Positions 8,330 to 17,096 are shown, numbered from the stretch's first letter. The stretch: 64,000 nt of DNA from Nonomuraea cavernae (GCF_014646355.1 NZ_BMNH01000013.1:1-64000); one strand, 5' to 3'. The notes: generated from the letters alone by a model not told the origin. Translations and numbers: made by a program.

Positions 8330-9196
8330 GTGAGCACACTTGTCCTGGACGGCGGGCTGGCCACCCACCTCGAAGCACTCGGGGCCGACCTGAGCGACGA
8401 GCTCTGGTCCGCGCGGCTGCTGCTGGAGGATCCCGGCCTGATCCGGCGCGTCCACGCCGACTACTTCGCGGCCGGGGCCGACGTGGCCACGACCGCCAGT
8501 TACCAGGCCTCGCTCCAGGGGTTCGCGCGCCGGGGGCTGGACATGCCCCGGGCCGAGGGGCTCATCCGGCTGTCGGTGGAGCTGGCCGCGCAGGCCCGCG
8601 ACGAGGCCGGTGGCGGCCTGGTGGCCGCGTCGGTCGGCCCCTACGGCGCCTTCCTGGCCGACGGGTCCGAATACACCGGCGTCTACGACCTCGACGAGGA
8701 CGGCCTGCTGGCCTGGCACCGGCCGCGCTGGGAGATCCTCGCCTCGGCCGGGGCCGACCTGCTGGCCTGCGAGACCATCCCGTCCTACCCGGAGGCGCGG
8801 GCGCTGGCCCGGTTGCTGCGCGAGACGCCGTCGGTCAAGGCGTGGGTGAGCTTCTCCTGCCGCGACGGCGAGCACCTCAACGACGGCACGCCGATCAGCG
8901 AGGCCGCCGCCCTGTTCGCCGGCGGCACCCAGGTGGTGGCCGTGGGGGCCAACTGCACCGCGCCGCGGCACATCCCCGGTCTCATCGCCTCGCTCACCGG
9001 CGGGCTGCCCGTCGTCGTCTACCCCAACTCGGGCGAGACGTGGGACGCCGGGCGCCGCCGATGGCTGGGCCTGGCCGACCCCGTGGAGTACGGCCAGGCC
9101 GCCAAGGAGTGGGAGCGGGCCGGCGCCTCGCTGATCGGCGGCTGCTGCCGCACCGATCCCGGCTTCATCCGGCAGATCCGCGCCCACCTGTCCTGA
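8330..9196 (+). CDS. mmuM: Homocysteine S-methyltransferase
   Basis: This 288-residue protein matches the zinc-dependent homocysteine S-methyltransferase domain. It opens with LDGGLATHLEALG, has the zinc cysteine in GANCTAP and ends with the paired zinc cysteines in GGCCRT. MmuM-type enzymes move a methyl group from S-methylmethionine or S-adenosylmethionine to homocysteine, making methionine. Length and motifs fit the short stand-alone MmuM form rather than cobalamin-dependent MetH. The start is a GTG preceded by GGAGAG. It converges on the acyltransferase gene with only 14 bp between them. Confidence 0.9.
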   Translation: MSTLVLDGGLATHLEALGADLSDELWSARLLLEDPGLIRRVHADYFAAGADVATTASYQASLQGFARRGLDMPRAEGLIRLSVELAAQARDEAGGGLVAASVGPYGAFLADGSEYTGVYDLDEDGLLAWHRPRWEILASAGADLLACETIPSYPEARALARLLRETPSVKAWVSFSCRDGEHLNDGTPISEAAALFAGGTQVVAVGANCTAPRHIPGLIASLTGGLPVVVYPNSGETWDAGRRRWLGLADPVEYGQAAKEWERAGASLIGGCCRTDPGFIRQIRAHLS

Positions 9197-9210
9197 ACGG
9201 CCTCGGCAGG

Positions 9211-9912
9211 TCAGCCCTTGTGAGCCCGGGCGGTCCGTTCCATCTCGACCTTGGCGCTGGCGGCGTACTTGTCGACGTACTCCTGCTCCGACAGCTCCAT
9301 GAGCGCGTACATGATCTCGTCGGTCACCGCGCGCAGCACCAGCCGGTCCTCCTCCATGCCGTAGTAGCGGGAGAAGTCGAGCGGCTTGCCGAACCGGACG
9401 CCGGGCCGGATGCCGAGCTTGGGCATCGGACGGCCGGGGGGCATCATCTCGAAGGTGTTGACCATGGCCCACGGGATGACCGGGGCGCGCGACTCCAGCG
9501 CCAGCCGGGCGACGCCGGTCTTGCCCTTGTAGAGGCGGCCGTCGGGTGAACGGGTGCCCTCGGGGTAGATGCCTAGCAGGTTGCCCTCGCCCAGCACCCG
9601 CAGGCCGGTGCGCAGGGCGGCCTCGCTGGCCTTGCCGCCGGAGCGGTCGATCGGCACGGTGCCGACTCCGCTGAAGAACAGGCGGCTGAGGAAACCCTTG
9701 ACGCCGCGGCCGGTGAAGTAGTCGGACTTGCCCAGCGAGATGACCTTGCGGCGTAGCTGGAGCGGCCCGAAGAAGTGGTCGGCGAACGACAGGTGGTTGC
9801 CGGCCAGAATCGCCGGGCCCTGCCTGGGCACATTCTCGACACCCTCGGCCCAGGGCCGGAAGACGATGCGGAGGATCGGCCCCAAGATGGCCTTGACCAC
9901 CCAGTAGAACAC
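9211..9912 (-). CDS. 1-acyl-sn-glycerol-3-phosphate acyltransferase (PlsC family)
   Basis: A 233-residue PlsC-family acyltransferase. The catalytic NHX4D motif appears as NHLSFAD, and the acceptor-binding motif as EGTRSPDGRLYKGKTG. An N-terminal hydrophobic segment (FYWVVKAILGPILRIVF) anchors it to the membrane. These enzymes acylate lysophosphatidic acid to phosphatidic acid; the exact acceptor cannot be read from sequence. In M. tuberculosis the related Rv2182c lies in the same conserved neighbourhood as fadD15 and pimB. The start is GTG at 9912 with GAGGTGG upstream. Confidence 0.88.
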   Translation of the reverse strand: MFYWVVKAILGPILRIVFRPWAEGVENVPRQGPAILAGNHLSFADHFFGPLQLRRKVISLGKSDYFTGRGVKGFLSRLFFSGVGTVPIDRSGGKASEAALRTGLRVLGEGNLLGIYPEGTRSPDGRLYKGKTGVARLALESRAPVIPWAMVNTFEMMPPGRPMPKLGIRPGVRFGKPLDFSRYYGMEEDRLVLRAVTDEIMYALMELSEQEYVDKYAASAKVEMERTARAHKG

Positions 9913-10059
9913 CCGGCCACCTCACATTCACGGCTTTCTCGGCGAGCAGAGTCATCTTCGCATCTCAGGACCGATGCTCATACACCACCTCTCGCACAAA
10001 GCCCCAGGATCGTGCGACGATCGGGCCAATCCGGGATGAAATCCCTAAGAGGAGCTGTT

Positions 10060-10818
10060 ATGCCGCTCATGCCAGGCGCGGAACCCTACCACCATGACGC
10101 GGGTCAGATCGGCGTGCTGCTGTGCCACGGTTTCACCGGCTCGCCGCAGTCGTTGCGGCCATGGGGTGAATACCTGGTCGATCACGGCCTGAGCGTCTCG
10201 TTGCCACGCCTGCCCGGCCACGGCACCTCCTGGCAGGAGATGAACCATACCCGGTGGGAGGACTGGTACGCCGAGGTGGAGAAGGCGTTCGAGGACCTCC
10301 AGGGCCGCTGCGCCGAGGTGTTCGTGGCGGGCCTGTCGATGGGGGGCTCCCTCGCGCTGCGCCTGGCCGAGGTGCACGGCGACGCGATCAGGGGCCTGGT
10401 GCTGGCGAACCCGTCGATCACCAACGACGTGCCGCTGCTCAAGCTGGCGCCGGTGCTGAAATGGTTTCTGTCGTCGGTGCCCGGCGTGGCCAACGACATC
10501 AAGAAACCCGGCGTGACCGAGGTGGGCTACGACCGCACCCCGGTCAAGGCCGCCGCCTCACTGCCGGCGCTGTGGTCACTGGTGCAGGCGGACCTGGACA
10601 GGGTCACGCAGCCGGTGCTCGTCTACCACAGCGCCGACGACCATGTGGTGAAACCGACCGGCGTGGCGATCATTCGTCAGAGGATCCCGCAGGCCACGAT
10701 CGAGGAGCTGACCGATAGCTACCATGTTGCGACTCTGGACAACGATGCCTCCAGGATCTTTGCCGGGAGCCTCGACTTCATCAGGACCCATGCCTCGGTA
10801 CCCTTGCGGAGGGACTGA
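10060..10818 (+). CDS. Alpha/beta hydrolase (carboxylesterase / monoacylglycerol lipase type)
   Basis: The 252-residue protein has the oxyanion motif CHGFTGSPQSL near residue 25, the nucleophile elbow GLSMGGS (Ser about 95), an Asp in YHSADDHVV (about 200) and a final His in SYHVATLDND. This matches the Est30-like carboxylesterase and monoacylglycerol lipase group. The ATG at 10060 is chosen because AGAGGAG lies just upstream; an upstream in-frame ATG at 10036 lacks such a site. It is divergent from the acyltransferase and probably co-transcribed with the membrane protein at 10865. A role in lipid turnover is suggested by the neighbour only. Confidence 0.85.
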   Translation: MPLMPGAEPYHHDAGQIGVLLCHGFTGSPQSLRPWGEYLVDHGLSVSLPRLPGHGTSWQEMNHTRWEDWYAEVEKAFEDLQGRCAEVFVAGLSMGGSLALRLAEVHGDAIRGLVLANPSITNDVPLLKLAPVLKWFLSSVPGVANDIKKPGVTEVGYDRTPVKAAASLPALWSLVQADLDRVTQPVLVYHSADDHVVKPTGVAIIRQRIPQATIEELTDSYHVATLDNDASRIFAGSLDFIRTHASVPLRRD

Positions 10819-10864
10819 TCGCACCCAGGGGGAAGTCGCGATCGCTGCGGAGAGGCCGATCTAG

Positions 10865-11332
10865 GTGACGCCCCAGAGTGACGAGGACGAGGTCTGGCGG
10901 CAGATCGTCGCGTCCTTCAACGACACGGCCGAGCGCGACTCGGCCGATCAGCCATGGCCCGACAGCGAGAATCTCCCGGTCGAGCCGGTCCGCCGCGTGG
11001 TGAAGCCCCCGGAGTCCGCCGAAGCCGAGGACGGCCCCGAGGACGACGGCGACGAGGGCCGCGCCCCGGCGTCCGACGACGACGAGGGGCACTTCCAGCC
11101 GCCTCCGCCGCCGCCGCTGCCCAAGCTCGACCTGCCCACCAAGCTCGCCTGGGTGGCGCTGTTCGGCGGCCCCGCCTACCTGCTGGTGGCGGCGATGGCC
11201 GGCTGGCGGATGGAGGGCTGGGCGCTGTTCACCGCCGTGGCGGCGTTCATCGGCGGCTTCGTGGCGCTGGTGGTGCGCATGGGCGACGGCCCGCCCAACG
11301 ACTCGGGCTGGGACGACGGGGCCGTGCTCTAG
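10865..11332 (+). CDS. Conserved actinobacterial membrane protein, unknown function
   Basis: The 155-residue product has a long acidic, proline-containing N-terminal region (about residues 1-95, with a run of prolines near 80-90). Two hydrophobic helices follow (about 103-122 and 127-145), and the tail is short and acidic. It begins with GTG 46 bp after the esterase. Small proteins of this build accompany the acyltransferase/esterase genes in related actinobacteria. I cannot assign a function. It is the last backbone gene before the accessory island. Confidence 0.6.
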   Translation: MTPQSDEDEVWRQIVASFNDTAERDSADQPWPDSENLPVEPVRRVVKPPESAEAEDGPEDDGDEGRAPASDDDEGHFQPPPPPPLPKLDLPTKLAWVALFGGPAYLLVAAMAGWRMEGWALFTAVAAFIGGFVALVVRMGDGPPNDSGWDDGAVL

Positions 11333-11397
11333 CCGCGCCCTGGTCGTGCTGCGGCCGCGCGCTCCCAGGGGCCGGCCGGCAGAGCGCCTCACGCGGC

Positions 11398-11460
11398 TCA
11401 GGAGCCGACCAGGCGCGCGAGGTTGACGGCGGCGGCCAGCAGGGAGAAATCCGCATCGAT
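11398..11460 (-). pseudogene. Possible transposase C-terminal remnant
   Basis: About 20 codons on the minus strand read DFSLLAAAVNLARLVGS before a TGA stop. That resembles the final helix of IS5/IS1182-type transposases. Nothing upstream continues it and no terminal inverted repeats are evident. The fragment is short, so the call is tentative. Confidence 0.3.
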
Positions 11461-11490
11461 AGGCCGCCATCCCGCCGCAGTTCACGGTGC

Positions 11491-11664
11491 CGGCGGATCT
11501 CAGTGGTGGCCTGGCTGACCCGGCTGGCCGCCCACCCGATCAGCGCGATCGCCGCCCGGTCGGGGTTCACCAGCTCCGCGCATTTCAGCCAGGCATTCCG
11601 CAGCGCCTATGGCCTGTCGCCGCGCCAGTTCCGCCAGAAGTGCGCAACCGCGCGCGCTGACTAA
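11491..11664 (+). pseudogene. AraC family regulator remnant (C-terminal HTH)
   Basis: The last 50 or so codons read as the second helix-turn-helix of an AraC regulator: PISAIAARSGFTSSAHFSQA followed by FRSAYGLSPRQFRQ. The first HTH and the sensor domain are absent, and the sequence just upstream is unrelated. This is a 5'-truncated relic. Confidence 0.6.
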
Positions 11665-11865
11665 AGACCTGTGCACTCTCCCGAAAGACGCGGTCAGGCT
11701 CCGGCCTTCATCCTCATTTGGTGAAGGAGAAGACGCCAAGCCCTGGTGCTCACGCGGCTCGTCTGTTTGCCGTGCGAGCCGGGGCCATGAGGACCCAGAC
11801 CGTGCGGATGGTGTGCCTCTGCTGAAGGGGCGCTAACCAGCACGATTTCCAGAATCGGAGTCAGG

Positions 11866-12129
11866 ATGACTTTCCAGATCAGAGCGCGGCGATGGACGGT
11901 CGTGATGGCCGGCATCCTGTCGTCGGCTCTGGTAGTGGCATCTCAGCCGTCGAAATCGAACGCGAGTTCCGCCGTGGCTCCCCTCGACCAGTCACAGGGA
12001 GGCGCGCTGCATTTCTTCAGAGTCGACGCGTCCGCCCCGGCCGGCTACGTCGACTAGGGCGGCTGCGGGCAGCTCGGAGGATGTCACGGACCGTACGCGT
12101 TTCTACGTACGTGCGAAAGCCGCTCCTAG
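11866..12129 (+). pseudogene. Small secreted protein, probably interrupted by an in-frame TAG
   Basis: An ATG with GGAG five bases upstream opens a 63-codon frame. It has a basic n-region (IRARRW), a hydrophobic core (VVMAGILSSALVVA) and an Ala/Ser-rich cleavage area, so it is probably exported. The frame stops at TAG (12055-12057). The same frame then stays open for 22 more codons with three cysteines (GGCGQLGGCHGPYAFLRTC) before a second TAG at 12127. The continuation looks more protein-like than chance, so a TGG-to-TAG nonsense change is plausible. Alternatively the 63-residue product is complete. Function is unknown. Confidence 0.4.
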
Positions 12130-12534
12130 GGTGACGGCCCGGTCGTGGCGTCCCTCCCACAGTGAACCCATCGACCTACCAGAGGGGGGCTACCCGATGA
12201 ACACGTCGGCGTCGTGCTCGCGCTCATCGCGGGCGCGCCGGCCTCGGTGGCCGCGTACCGCTCCCGCGAGGCGTGAGAGTTCCGGATCGGACGTGTTCTT
12301 GCACGAACAATGCGGGAACACGCGGCCCCTGGCCTGTCGGCGCGCTCACCGGGCGGTTGCCAAGATTCGCTCGATGAGGCGGGGGGACAAGGGCAACGGG
12401 GGACCACAAGAGGATTTGGTCGTGGCCCGTGATGAATGGCACGGTCCGGGAGTTCGATAAGGGTAACGGCCGTCTTTGTCGTGCGGCCGTAGGCGGTTTG
12501 GGGGACGGCGATTCTTGGTTCAGTCGAGTTCAGA
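12130..12534. other. Non-coding region upstream of the SARP regulator
   Basis: I see no supportable gene. A reading frame from ATG 12197 follows a GAGGGGGG run, but its product is arginine/serine-rich and unlike any family I know. The alternative frame gives only a short hydrophobic tail without a good start. The promoter of the regulator at 12535 should lie in the last part of this stretch. Confidence 0.5.
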
Positions 12535-14298
12535 GTGCTGGGCGGGCTGGTGCTGCGGGCCAATGGACAGCTGCTCGCGCTGGGAACCCCGAAACAGCGG
12601 ACGCTCACCTCCATTCTGCTGGTGAGGACGAATTCGGTGGTTCCCTTTCACGAGATCATCGAGGAATTATGGGGTGCCGTTCCACCCAAATCCGCGACGG
12701 CGAACCTCCGGACGTATGCCGCTCGGCTGCGGGCGACGCTCCCGCCGGCGGAGCGCGATCGCCTGATCGTCCGCCCGTTCGGCTATCAGCTGTGTGTCAA
12801 GGCGGGAGAGCTCGACCTGAAGGTGTTCGAGGACAGGATCGCGTCCGGCCACGCGGCTCTGGAGAAGGGAGACGCCGAAGAGGCGTTGCGGCACCTCGAA
12901 TCAGGGCTTGCCCTTTGGCGGGGACGGCTGCTCGAGGACGTCCCGCATGGACCGGTCATCACCGCTCGCGATGTCGCGATCAGCGCGCAGCGGCATTCGG
13001 CCGAGGAAGACCGCTGCGAGGCGTTGCTGATGTCCGGCCGACCGGCCCTCGCAGCGGGGCCGCTTCGCTCGCTGGTCGCGGAGCACCCTCTGCGAGAACG
13101 AGCGTGGGCGCTGCTGATGCGCGCACTTTACGCCACCGACGACCTCGAGGGTGCGCTCGACGCCTACTCCCGGGCACGCACCGCGATGACCGAAGCGCTG
13201 GGCATCGAGCCCGCCGAGGAACTGCGGCACCTTCACCTGGCCATCCTGCGCCGGGATCTGCGCCAGCCCCGCGCCGTCGCCTCGGTGACGACGCCCAGGC
13301 CACGCCAGCTACCGCCGGAGCCCACCGTCACGGGACGCACGGCAGAGCTCACGAAACTCACCGACCATCTCGGCGCCCCAGGCGGCGTCGTTGGCGTGCA
13401 TGGCCCGGCCGGCAGCGGGAAGTCCGCCTTGGCGGTGGGTGCGGCTCATCGGGTCGCGGATCGATATCCAGACGGCCAACTGTACCTGGATCTGCGACCG
13501 GGCCGCGGACGCGACGACCCGCTCTGCCGGCTCCTGCGGGGTCTGGACGTGAGTGTGACCGATCCCGACGCCGCTCTCGCGAGCTACCGGTCACGGCTGG
13601 CGGACCGCCGCATGCTGGTGCTGCTGGACAACGCCACCGACGCCGCTCAGGTTCGCCCGCTCATCCCGTCCACTCCTCGCTGCACCGTCCTGCTGACGAG
13701 TTGCCCGATGCTCTCGACGCTCGACGGCGCCCTGCACCTCCGGGTGCGCGAGCTCGGCCAGGCTGAATCCCTGGCTCTGCTCTCCCTGCACTGCGATCCG
13801 GCGCGGTTGCGGGAGGATCCGGACGCGTCCGCCGAGCTGGTGCGCTTGTGCGATCGGCTGCCGCTGGCGCTGCGAATCGCGGCCGCGCGGCTGGCCGCAC
13901 GCCCCGGCCGGCCGATCCGCGAGCTGGTCGAGCTGCTGGTGGACGATAGGTGCCGACTGGACGAGCTCGAAGCGGGTGACCTATCGGTCCTGGCCAGCTT
14001 GCTGGGCCCGTACGACGTGCTCAAGGCGAGTGAGCGCCCGGTGGATCGGCTCGCGGTGCGGGTGTTCGAGCGGCTCGGATCGCTACCGGTCGCGAGCTTC
14101 CAGGTGGCGGACGTCGCCCGGAGCCTCTGGATGCCCGTCGGTGCGGTCGGGCGGGCCATGGACCGGCTGGTCGAGGTGGAGCTGCTGAGCTTCGACCAGC
14201 GTGACCAGTACCGGTTGTCGGAGCTGTACCGGCTGCTCTCCCGGAGGGTCGCCACGACGCCGGCGTGCCGCCCAGCCTGGCTCATGCCAAGCGCCTGA
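12535..14298 (+). CDS. SARP/AfsR-type regulator with BTAD and NB-ARC domains
   Basis: The 587-residue protein has an N-terminal OmpR-like winged helix (about 1-90; EELWGAVPPKSATANLRTYA), then a bacterial transcriptional activation domain (about 95-240; WRGRLLEDV, LRERAWALLMRALY, GIEPAEELRHLH). An NB-ARC NTPase follows, with Walker A GPAGSGKS near 290-297, Walker B MLVLLDNA and LPLALRIAA. A winged helix ends it; the TPR region of full AfsR is missing. SARPs activate biosynthetic clusters. The usual MxFRVLG start has no ATG or GTG here: GTG 12535 lies inside the first strand, and an ATT at 12511 follows GGGGGA. The gene overlaps the convergent signal peptidase by 17 bp. It probably activates the peptide island. 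Confidence 0.88.
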   Translation: MLGGLVLRANGQLLALGTPKQRTLTSILLVRTNSVVPFHEIIEELWGAVPPKSATANLRTYAARLRATLPPAERDRLIVRPFGYQLCVKAGELDLKVFEDRIASGHAALEKGDAEEALRHLESGLALWRGRLLEDVPHGPVITARDVAISAQRHSAEEDRCEALLMSGRPALAAGPLRSLVAEHPLRERAWALLMRALYATDDLEGALDAYSRARTAMTEALGIEPAEELRHLHLAILRRDLRQPRAVASVTTPRPRQLPPEPTVTGRTAELTKLTDHLGAPGGVVGVHGPAGSGKSALAVGAAHRVADRYPDGQLYLDLRPGRGRDDPLCRLLRGLDVSVTDPDAALASYRSRLADRRMLVLLDNATDAAQVRPLIPSTPRCTVLLTSCPMLSTLDGALHLRVRELGQAESLALLSLHCDPARLREDPDASAELVRLCDRLPLALRIAAARLAARPGRPIRELVELLVDDRCRLDELEAGDLSVLASLLGPYDVLKASERPVDRLAVRVFERLGSLPVASFQVADVARSLWMPVGAVGRAMDRLVEVELLSFDQRDQYRLSELYRLLSRRVATTPACRPAWLMPSA

Positions 14299-14725
14299 TC
14301 ATGATGCCCAGCAGGTTGTCGGCGCCAAAGAGGCCGCACGTACGGGAATCCAGACTGATAGCGGCGTTGTCGCCACGCACGATGAACGCGCCGTCGGGCA
14401 CCGGGGAGCGCGCGGGCCGGTCGGCGGCGGGGGCCACGTCGGCGGGGATGGGGTCGCCCGCCACCGCCGTCACTCGTTTGACCAGCAACTTGTGTCCCTC
14501 GTGCTCTTCGCCGTTCACATCCGGCGGCGGCTTCCATCGCACCACGACGACATCGCCCCGGCGCAATCGTGCGACGCCTCGCCGTCTCACCAGCACACGC
14601 TCGCCCCCGGTGAACGTGGGAGCCATGCTCTCGCCTTCGATCGTCACCGCGACGAACCGCCGCCGGACGTATACGGCGGAGAGTGTGAGGGCGCCGCCGA
14701 GGACGGTGAAAATCCATCCGGTCAT
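14282..14725 (-). CDS. Signal peptidase I (S26 family) of the peptide island
   Basis: This 147-residue S26 peptidase has one N-terminal membrane helix (about residues 4-20). The catalytic Ser33 lies in GESMAPTF and the general-base Lys83 in KRVTAVAGD. The RGDNAAISLDSR motif is also present. It is shorter than housekeeping LepB. It is translationally coupled to the ABC exporter (ATGA at 14722-14725), making it the last gene of a thioredoxin-exporter-peptidase operon. The exporter has no C39 peptidase domain, so this enzyme is the obvious candidate to cut the 55-residue precursor after its AEA sequence on the outer face of the membrane. That substrate link is inferred. Confidence 0.88.
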   Translation of the reverse strand: MTGWIFTVLGGALTLSAVYVRRRFVAVTIEGESMAPTFTGGERVLVRRRGVARLRRGDVVVVRWKPPPDVNGEEHEGHKLLVKRVTAVAGDPIPADVAPAADRPARSPVPDGAFIVRGDNAAISLDSRTCGLFGADNLLGIMIRRLA

Positions 14726-16554
14726 GGGATCACGCTCACACTGGTGTGGTAGCCCTGCGCCTGCAGGGTGAACAGCCGCGCGTACGCGCCACCCCGCGCG
14801 ACAAGATCGTCATGGGTTCCGTGCTCGATCACCCGTCCGTCCTGGAGAACGGCGATCGCGTCCGCTTCTCGCAGGGAACCGAGCCGGTGGGACACGAGCA
14901 CGCTGGTTCGACCCTCGCGATATCGCCGCAGATGCTGATGGATCTCGTGCTCGGCCTCGGCGTCGAGTCCCGAACTCGGCTCGTCGAGAATCATCACGTC
15001 GCAGTGGCCGCGGAGCATCGCCCGGGCGAGCGCGACTCGTTGCCACTGACCGCCGGACAGGAAGATACCCGTGCTCACGTCGTTCTTGTCCTCCTCACTG
15101 AAGAACTGCCGGGACAGCAACGTGTCGTAGCCGTGGGGCAGTTCGGCCAGGACGGGGTGAGCTCCGGCATCGCGGGCCGCGGCCGTGAGGCGGGGCTGGT
15201 CGTCGAGAGCCCGCAGATCCCCGAGTCCGATGTTCTCCGCGGCGGTCAGATCGTAGGACATGTAGTCCTGGAACACCGCGCTTATCCTGCGGCGCAGCAC
15301 CTCCGGGGGCACGTCGCGCACATCCACGCCGTCCCAGAGGATCGCGCCCCGGTCCGGATCGTAGAACCGGCACAGCAGCTTGACGATCGTGCTCTTGCCC
15401 GCGCCGTTCAGCCCGACCAGCCCGAGCGCGCGGCCGTGGGGGATGAACAGGTCGACGCCGCGCAGCACCCAGGGATGGTCGATCGAGTACCGAAACCACA
15501 CGTCGCGAAACTCGATCCCGCTGCGTAGCCGCGCCAGCGGACGCGGACGCGGCGGTGTGGGGAGATCCGGCCCGGCGTTCACGACATGGCGGTAGTGCGC
15601 GAACATCAGGAGCTGGTAGTGAGCGCCCGCTGCCTCGGTGACGAGGTTTCCGAGGGCGAGTCCCACGCCCGCGACCGCGGCGACGAACATCGTGACGTCA
15701 CCCACGGAGATCAGCCCCGAGCCGGCCGCTCTGATGGCCCAGACAAGCCCGATGCCGGACACGGTCGCGCTGATCAGGCCGAGGCCGCCCTGCGTCAGCA
15801 GCTCGCGCCGGGTGGTACGGCGCTGAGCCGCGTTCGAGGAGAGCCGCTCGGCCCGCATCCGGCCGCGCAGGTAGTCGCCGATGCCGAACAGTCGCACTTC
15901 TTTGGCCGCGTCCACGTTCGCCAGCAAGGAGCCGAAGAAGATCTCCCGTCTCTGCATCGGCCCGATCTGCCAGAACATCTGAGCCCGCCGCCGGGACAGC
16001 AAGAACTCGGCCACCGCCATCGGTACCGCGCCTGCCAGCACCGCCACGGTCATTACGGGACTGATGACGATGAGCGAGCCCATGAATCCGGCCACGCTGA
16101 TCACGGCCCGGATGAAGGAGAGCGCGGCGGCCACGACCCTGCCGGGGGCGATGCCGCCGGACTCCTTGGCCAGGCGCAGGCGATCCAGGAAGACCGGCTC
16201 CTCGAAACGCTGGAGCCCGACGAAGGAGTTGACGGCCGCGTAGAGGCGGTCGTCGGCCACCAGTGCCACGGCGCGACTGAGCTCTTCGCCGACGTACTGG
16301 GTTGCGCGCGGCAGGACGGTGGACAAGGCACCGATGATCGCCAGGCCGGCGCCGAGACCGGTGAGCGACGCCACGGCGACCCGGCCGGAAGCGATCTGGT
16401 CGAGGAGCAGCTTGGTCAGCCACGAGATCGCGACGGGGAGGGCGCCGCTCACGATTGTGAGGCCGACGTACGTCAGCAGCCTGCCCGGCCCAGCGCGCCA
16501 AGCCAGGCCGATGGCCTGATCAACCCCGCCTGGGCGAGGAGAACGCAGAGTCAC
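14722..16554 (-). CDS. ABC exporter (fused membrane and ATPase domains)
   Basis: A 610-residue half-transporter: six membrane helices in about residues 20-310, then an ATPase with Walker A GLNGAGKST, signature LSGGQWQRVALARA, Walker B VMILDEPSSGLD and the H-loop in VSHRLGS. It lacks an N-terminal C39 peptidase. The start is GTG 16554, which overlaps the thioredoxin stop (GTGA); an ATG at 16614 would overlap that gene by 64 bp. Exporters of this type in peptide clusters move precursor or mature peptides across the membrane, with an ADP/ATP-driven homodimer. Export of the island's Cys-rich peptide is the likely role, by context. Confidence 0.9.
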   Translation of the reverse strand: MTLRSPRPGGVDQAIGLAWRAGPGRLLTYVGLTIVSGALPVAISWLTKLLLDQIASGRVAVASLTGLGAGLAIIGALSTVLPRATQYVGEELSRAVALVADDRLYAAVNSFVGLQRFEEPVFLDRLRLAKESGGIAPGRVVAAALSFIRAVISVAGFMGSLIVISPVMTVAVLAGAVPMAVAEFLLSRRRAQMFWQIGPMQRREIFFGSLLANVDAAKEVRLFGIGDYLRGRMRAERLSSNAAQRRTTRRELLTQGGLGLISATVSGIGLVWAIRAAGSGLISVGDVTMFVAAVAGVGLALGNLVTEAAGAHYQLLMFAHYRHVVNAGPDLPTPPRPRPLARLRSGIEFRDVWFRYSIDHPWVLRGVDLFIPHGRALGLVGLNGAGKSTIVKLLCRFYDPDRGAILWDGVDVRDVPPEVLRRRISAVFQDYMSYDLTAAENIGLGDLRALDDQPRLTAAARDAGAHPVLAELPHGYDTLLSRQFFSEEDKNDVSTGIFLSGGQWQRVALARAMLRGHCDVMILDEPSSGLDAEAEHEIHQHLRRYREGRTSVLVSHRLGSLREADAIAVLQDGRVIEHGTHDDLVARGGAYARLFTLQAQGYHTSVSVIP

Positions 16555-17096
16555 GCGGGCGCCGTTCCCCGGAGCAAGTGCATGCCGGGCTCCATTCCCG
16601 ACCGGAGCACCCACCCAGCCTGGTCCACCACGCCGAAGATCGGGAACCCCTTCACACCGAAGGCCGCTGCTATTGGCCCGTTAGGTGCTTCGACCACGAC
16701 CTTCGCGACCGAGGTCAGTCTCTCGATGTACTCGGCGGCGGCTGCACGCCTTCCGAACACCACGATCATGGTGTCCTGCCGGCCGCCGGGCCAGGCTCGC
16801 GCGGTCTCGATGAGTTCGGGCATGCGTTCGTCGCAGGGGGTGCAGCCAGGGCTCACGAAGCCGACGAACGTTTCGCCCGCGAGCAGGTCGCGCCCAAGGG
16901 GCTCGCCCTCGGTCGTGGTGCCGTCGAACTCGGCTACTCGCCGACCCGCCGGCATATCAGGACCGTCCATCGAGGCTGCGGGTGTGGTGCCGCGGGCGAG
17001 AAGATCCGTGTGTTCCCGTAGGCGACGGATCACTCCGAACGTGAGCAACAGATTGAGCACCGTCAGCACACCGACGAGCGCGACGAGACTTAACAC
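16551..17096 (-). CDS. Membrane-anchored thioredoxin-like protein (TlpA/MauD type)
   Basis: This 181-residue protein has an N-terminal membrane anchor (VVLSLVALVGVLTVLNLLLT) and an extracytoplasmic thioredoxin fold. The redox motif is CTPC in FVSPGCTPCDERMPEL, and the cis-proline loop is GFPIFGVV. The start is GTG 17096 with AAAGGGGAAG directly upstream; in-frame codons further back run into the divergent promoter. MauD-type proteins make or reshuffle disulfides outside the membrane, usually with a MauE partner. One is encoded just across the divergent promoter, next to a six-cysteine peptide. Disulfide formation in that peptide is the likely job. It overlaps the exporter gene by 4 bp. Confidence 0.85.
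   Translation of the reverse strand: MLSLVALVGVLTVLNLLLTFGVIRRLREHTDLLARGTTPAASMDGPDMPAGRRVAEFDGTTTEGEPLGRDLLAGETFVGFVSPGCTPCDERMPELIETARAWPGGRQDTMIVVFGRRAAAAEYIERLTSVAKVVVEAPNGPIAAAFGVKGFPIFGVVDQAGWVLRSGMEPGMHLLRGTAPA

Larger units (their letters stand above)
11333..11865. other. Degenerate region with gene remnants at the island edge
   Basis: No intact gene is visible. The stretch holds the tail of a probable transposase (minus strand, 11398-11460) and the tail of an AraC-type regulator (plus strand, 11491-11664). The rest has no convincing coding pattern. It looks like an old insertion or recombination scar between the conserved backbone and the peptide island. Confidence 0.5.

Noticed and set aside
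12197..12460. Arg/Ser-rich frame after a GAGGGGGG run
   Set aside because: No recognisable domain, abnormal composition and poor third-position pattern. Kept as non-coding.
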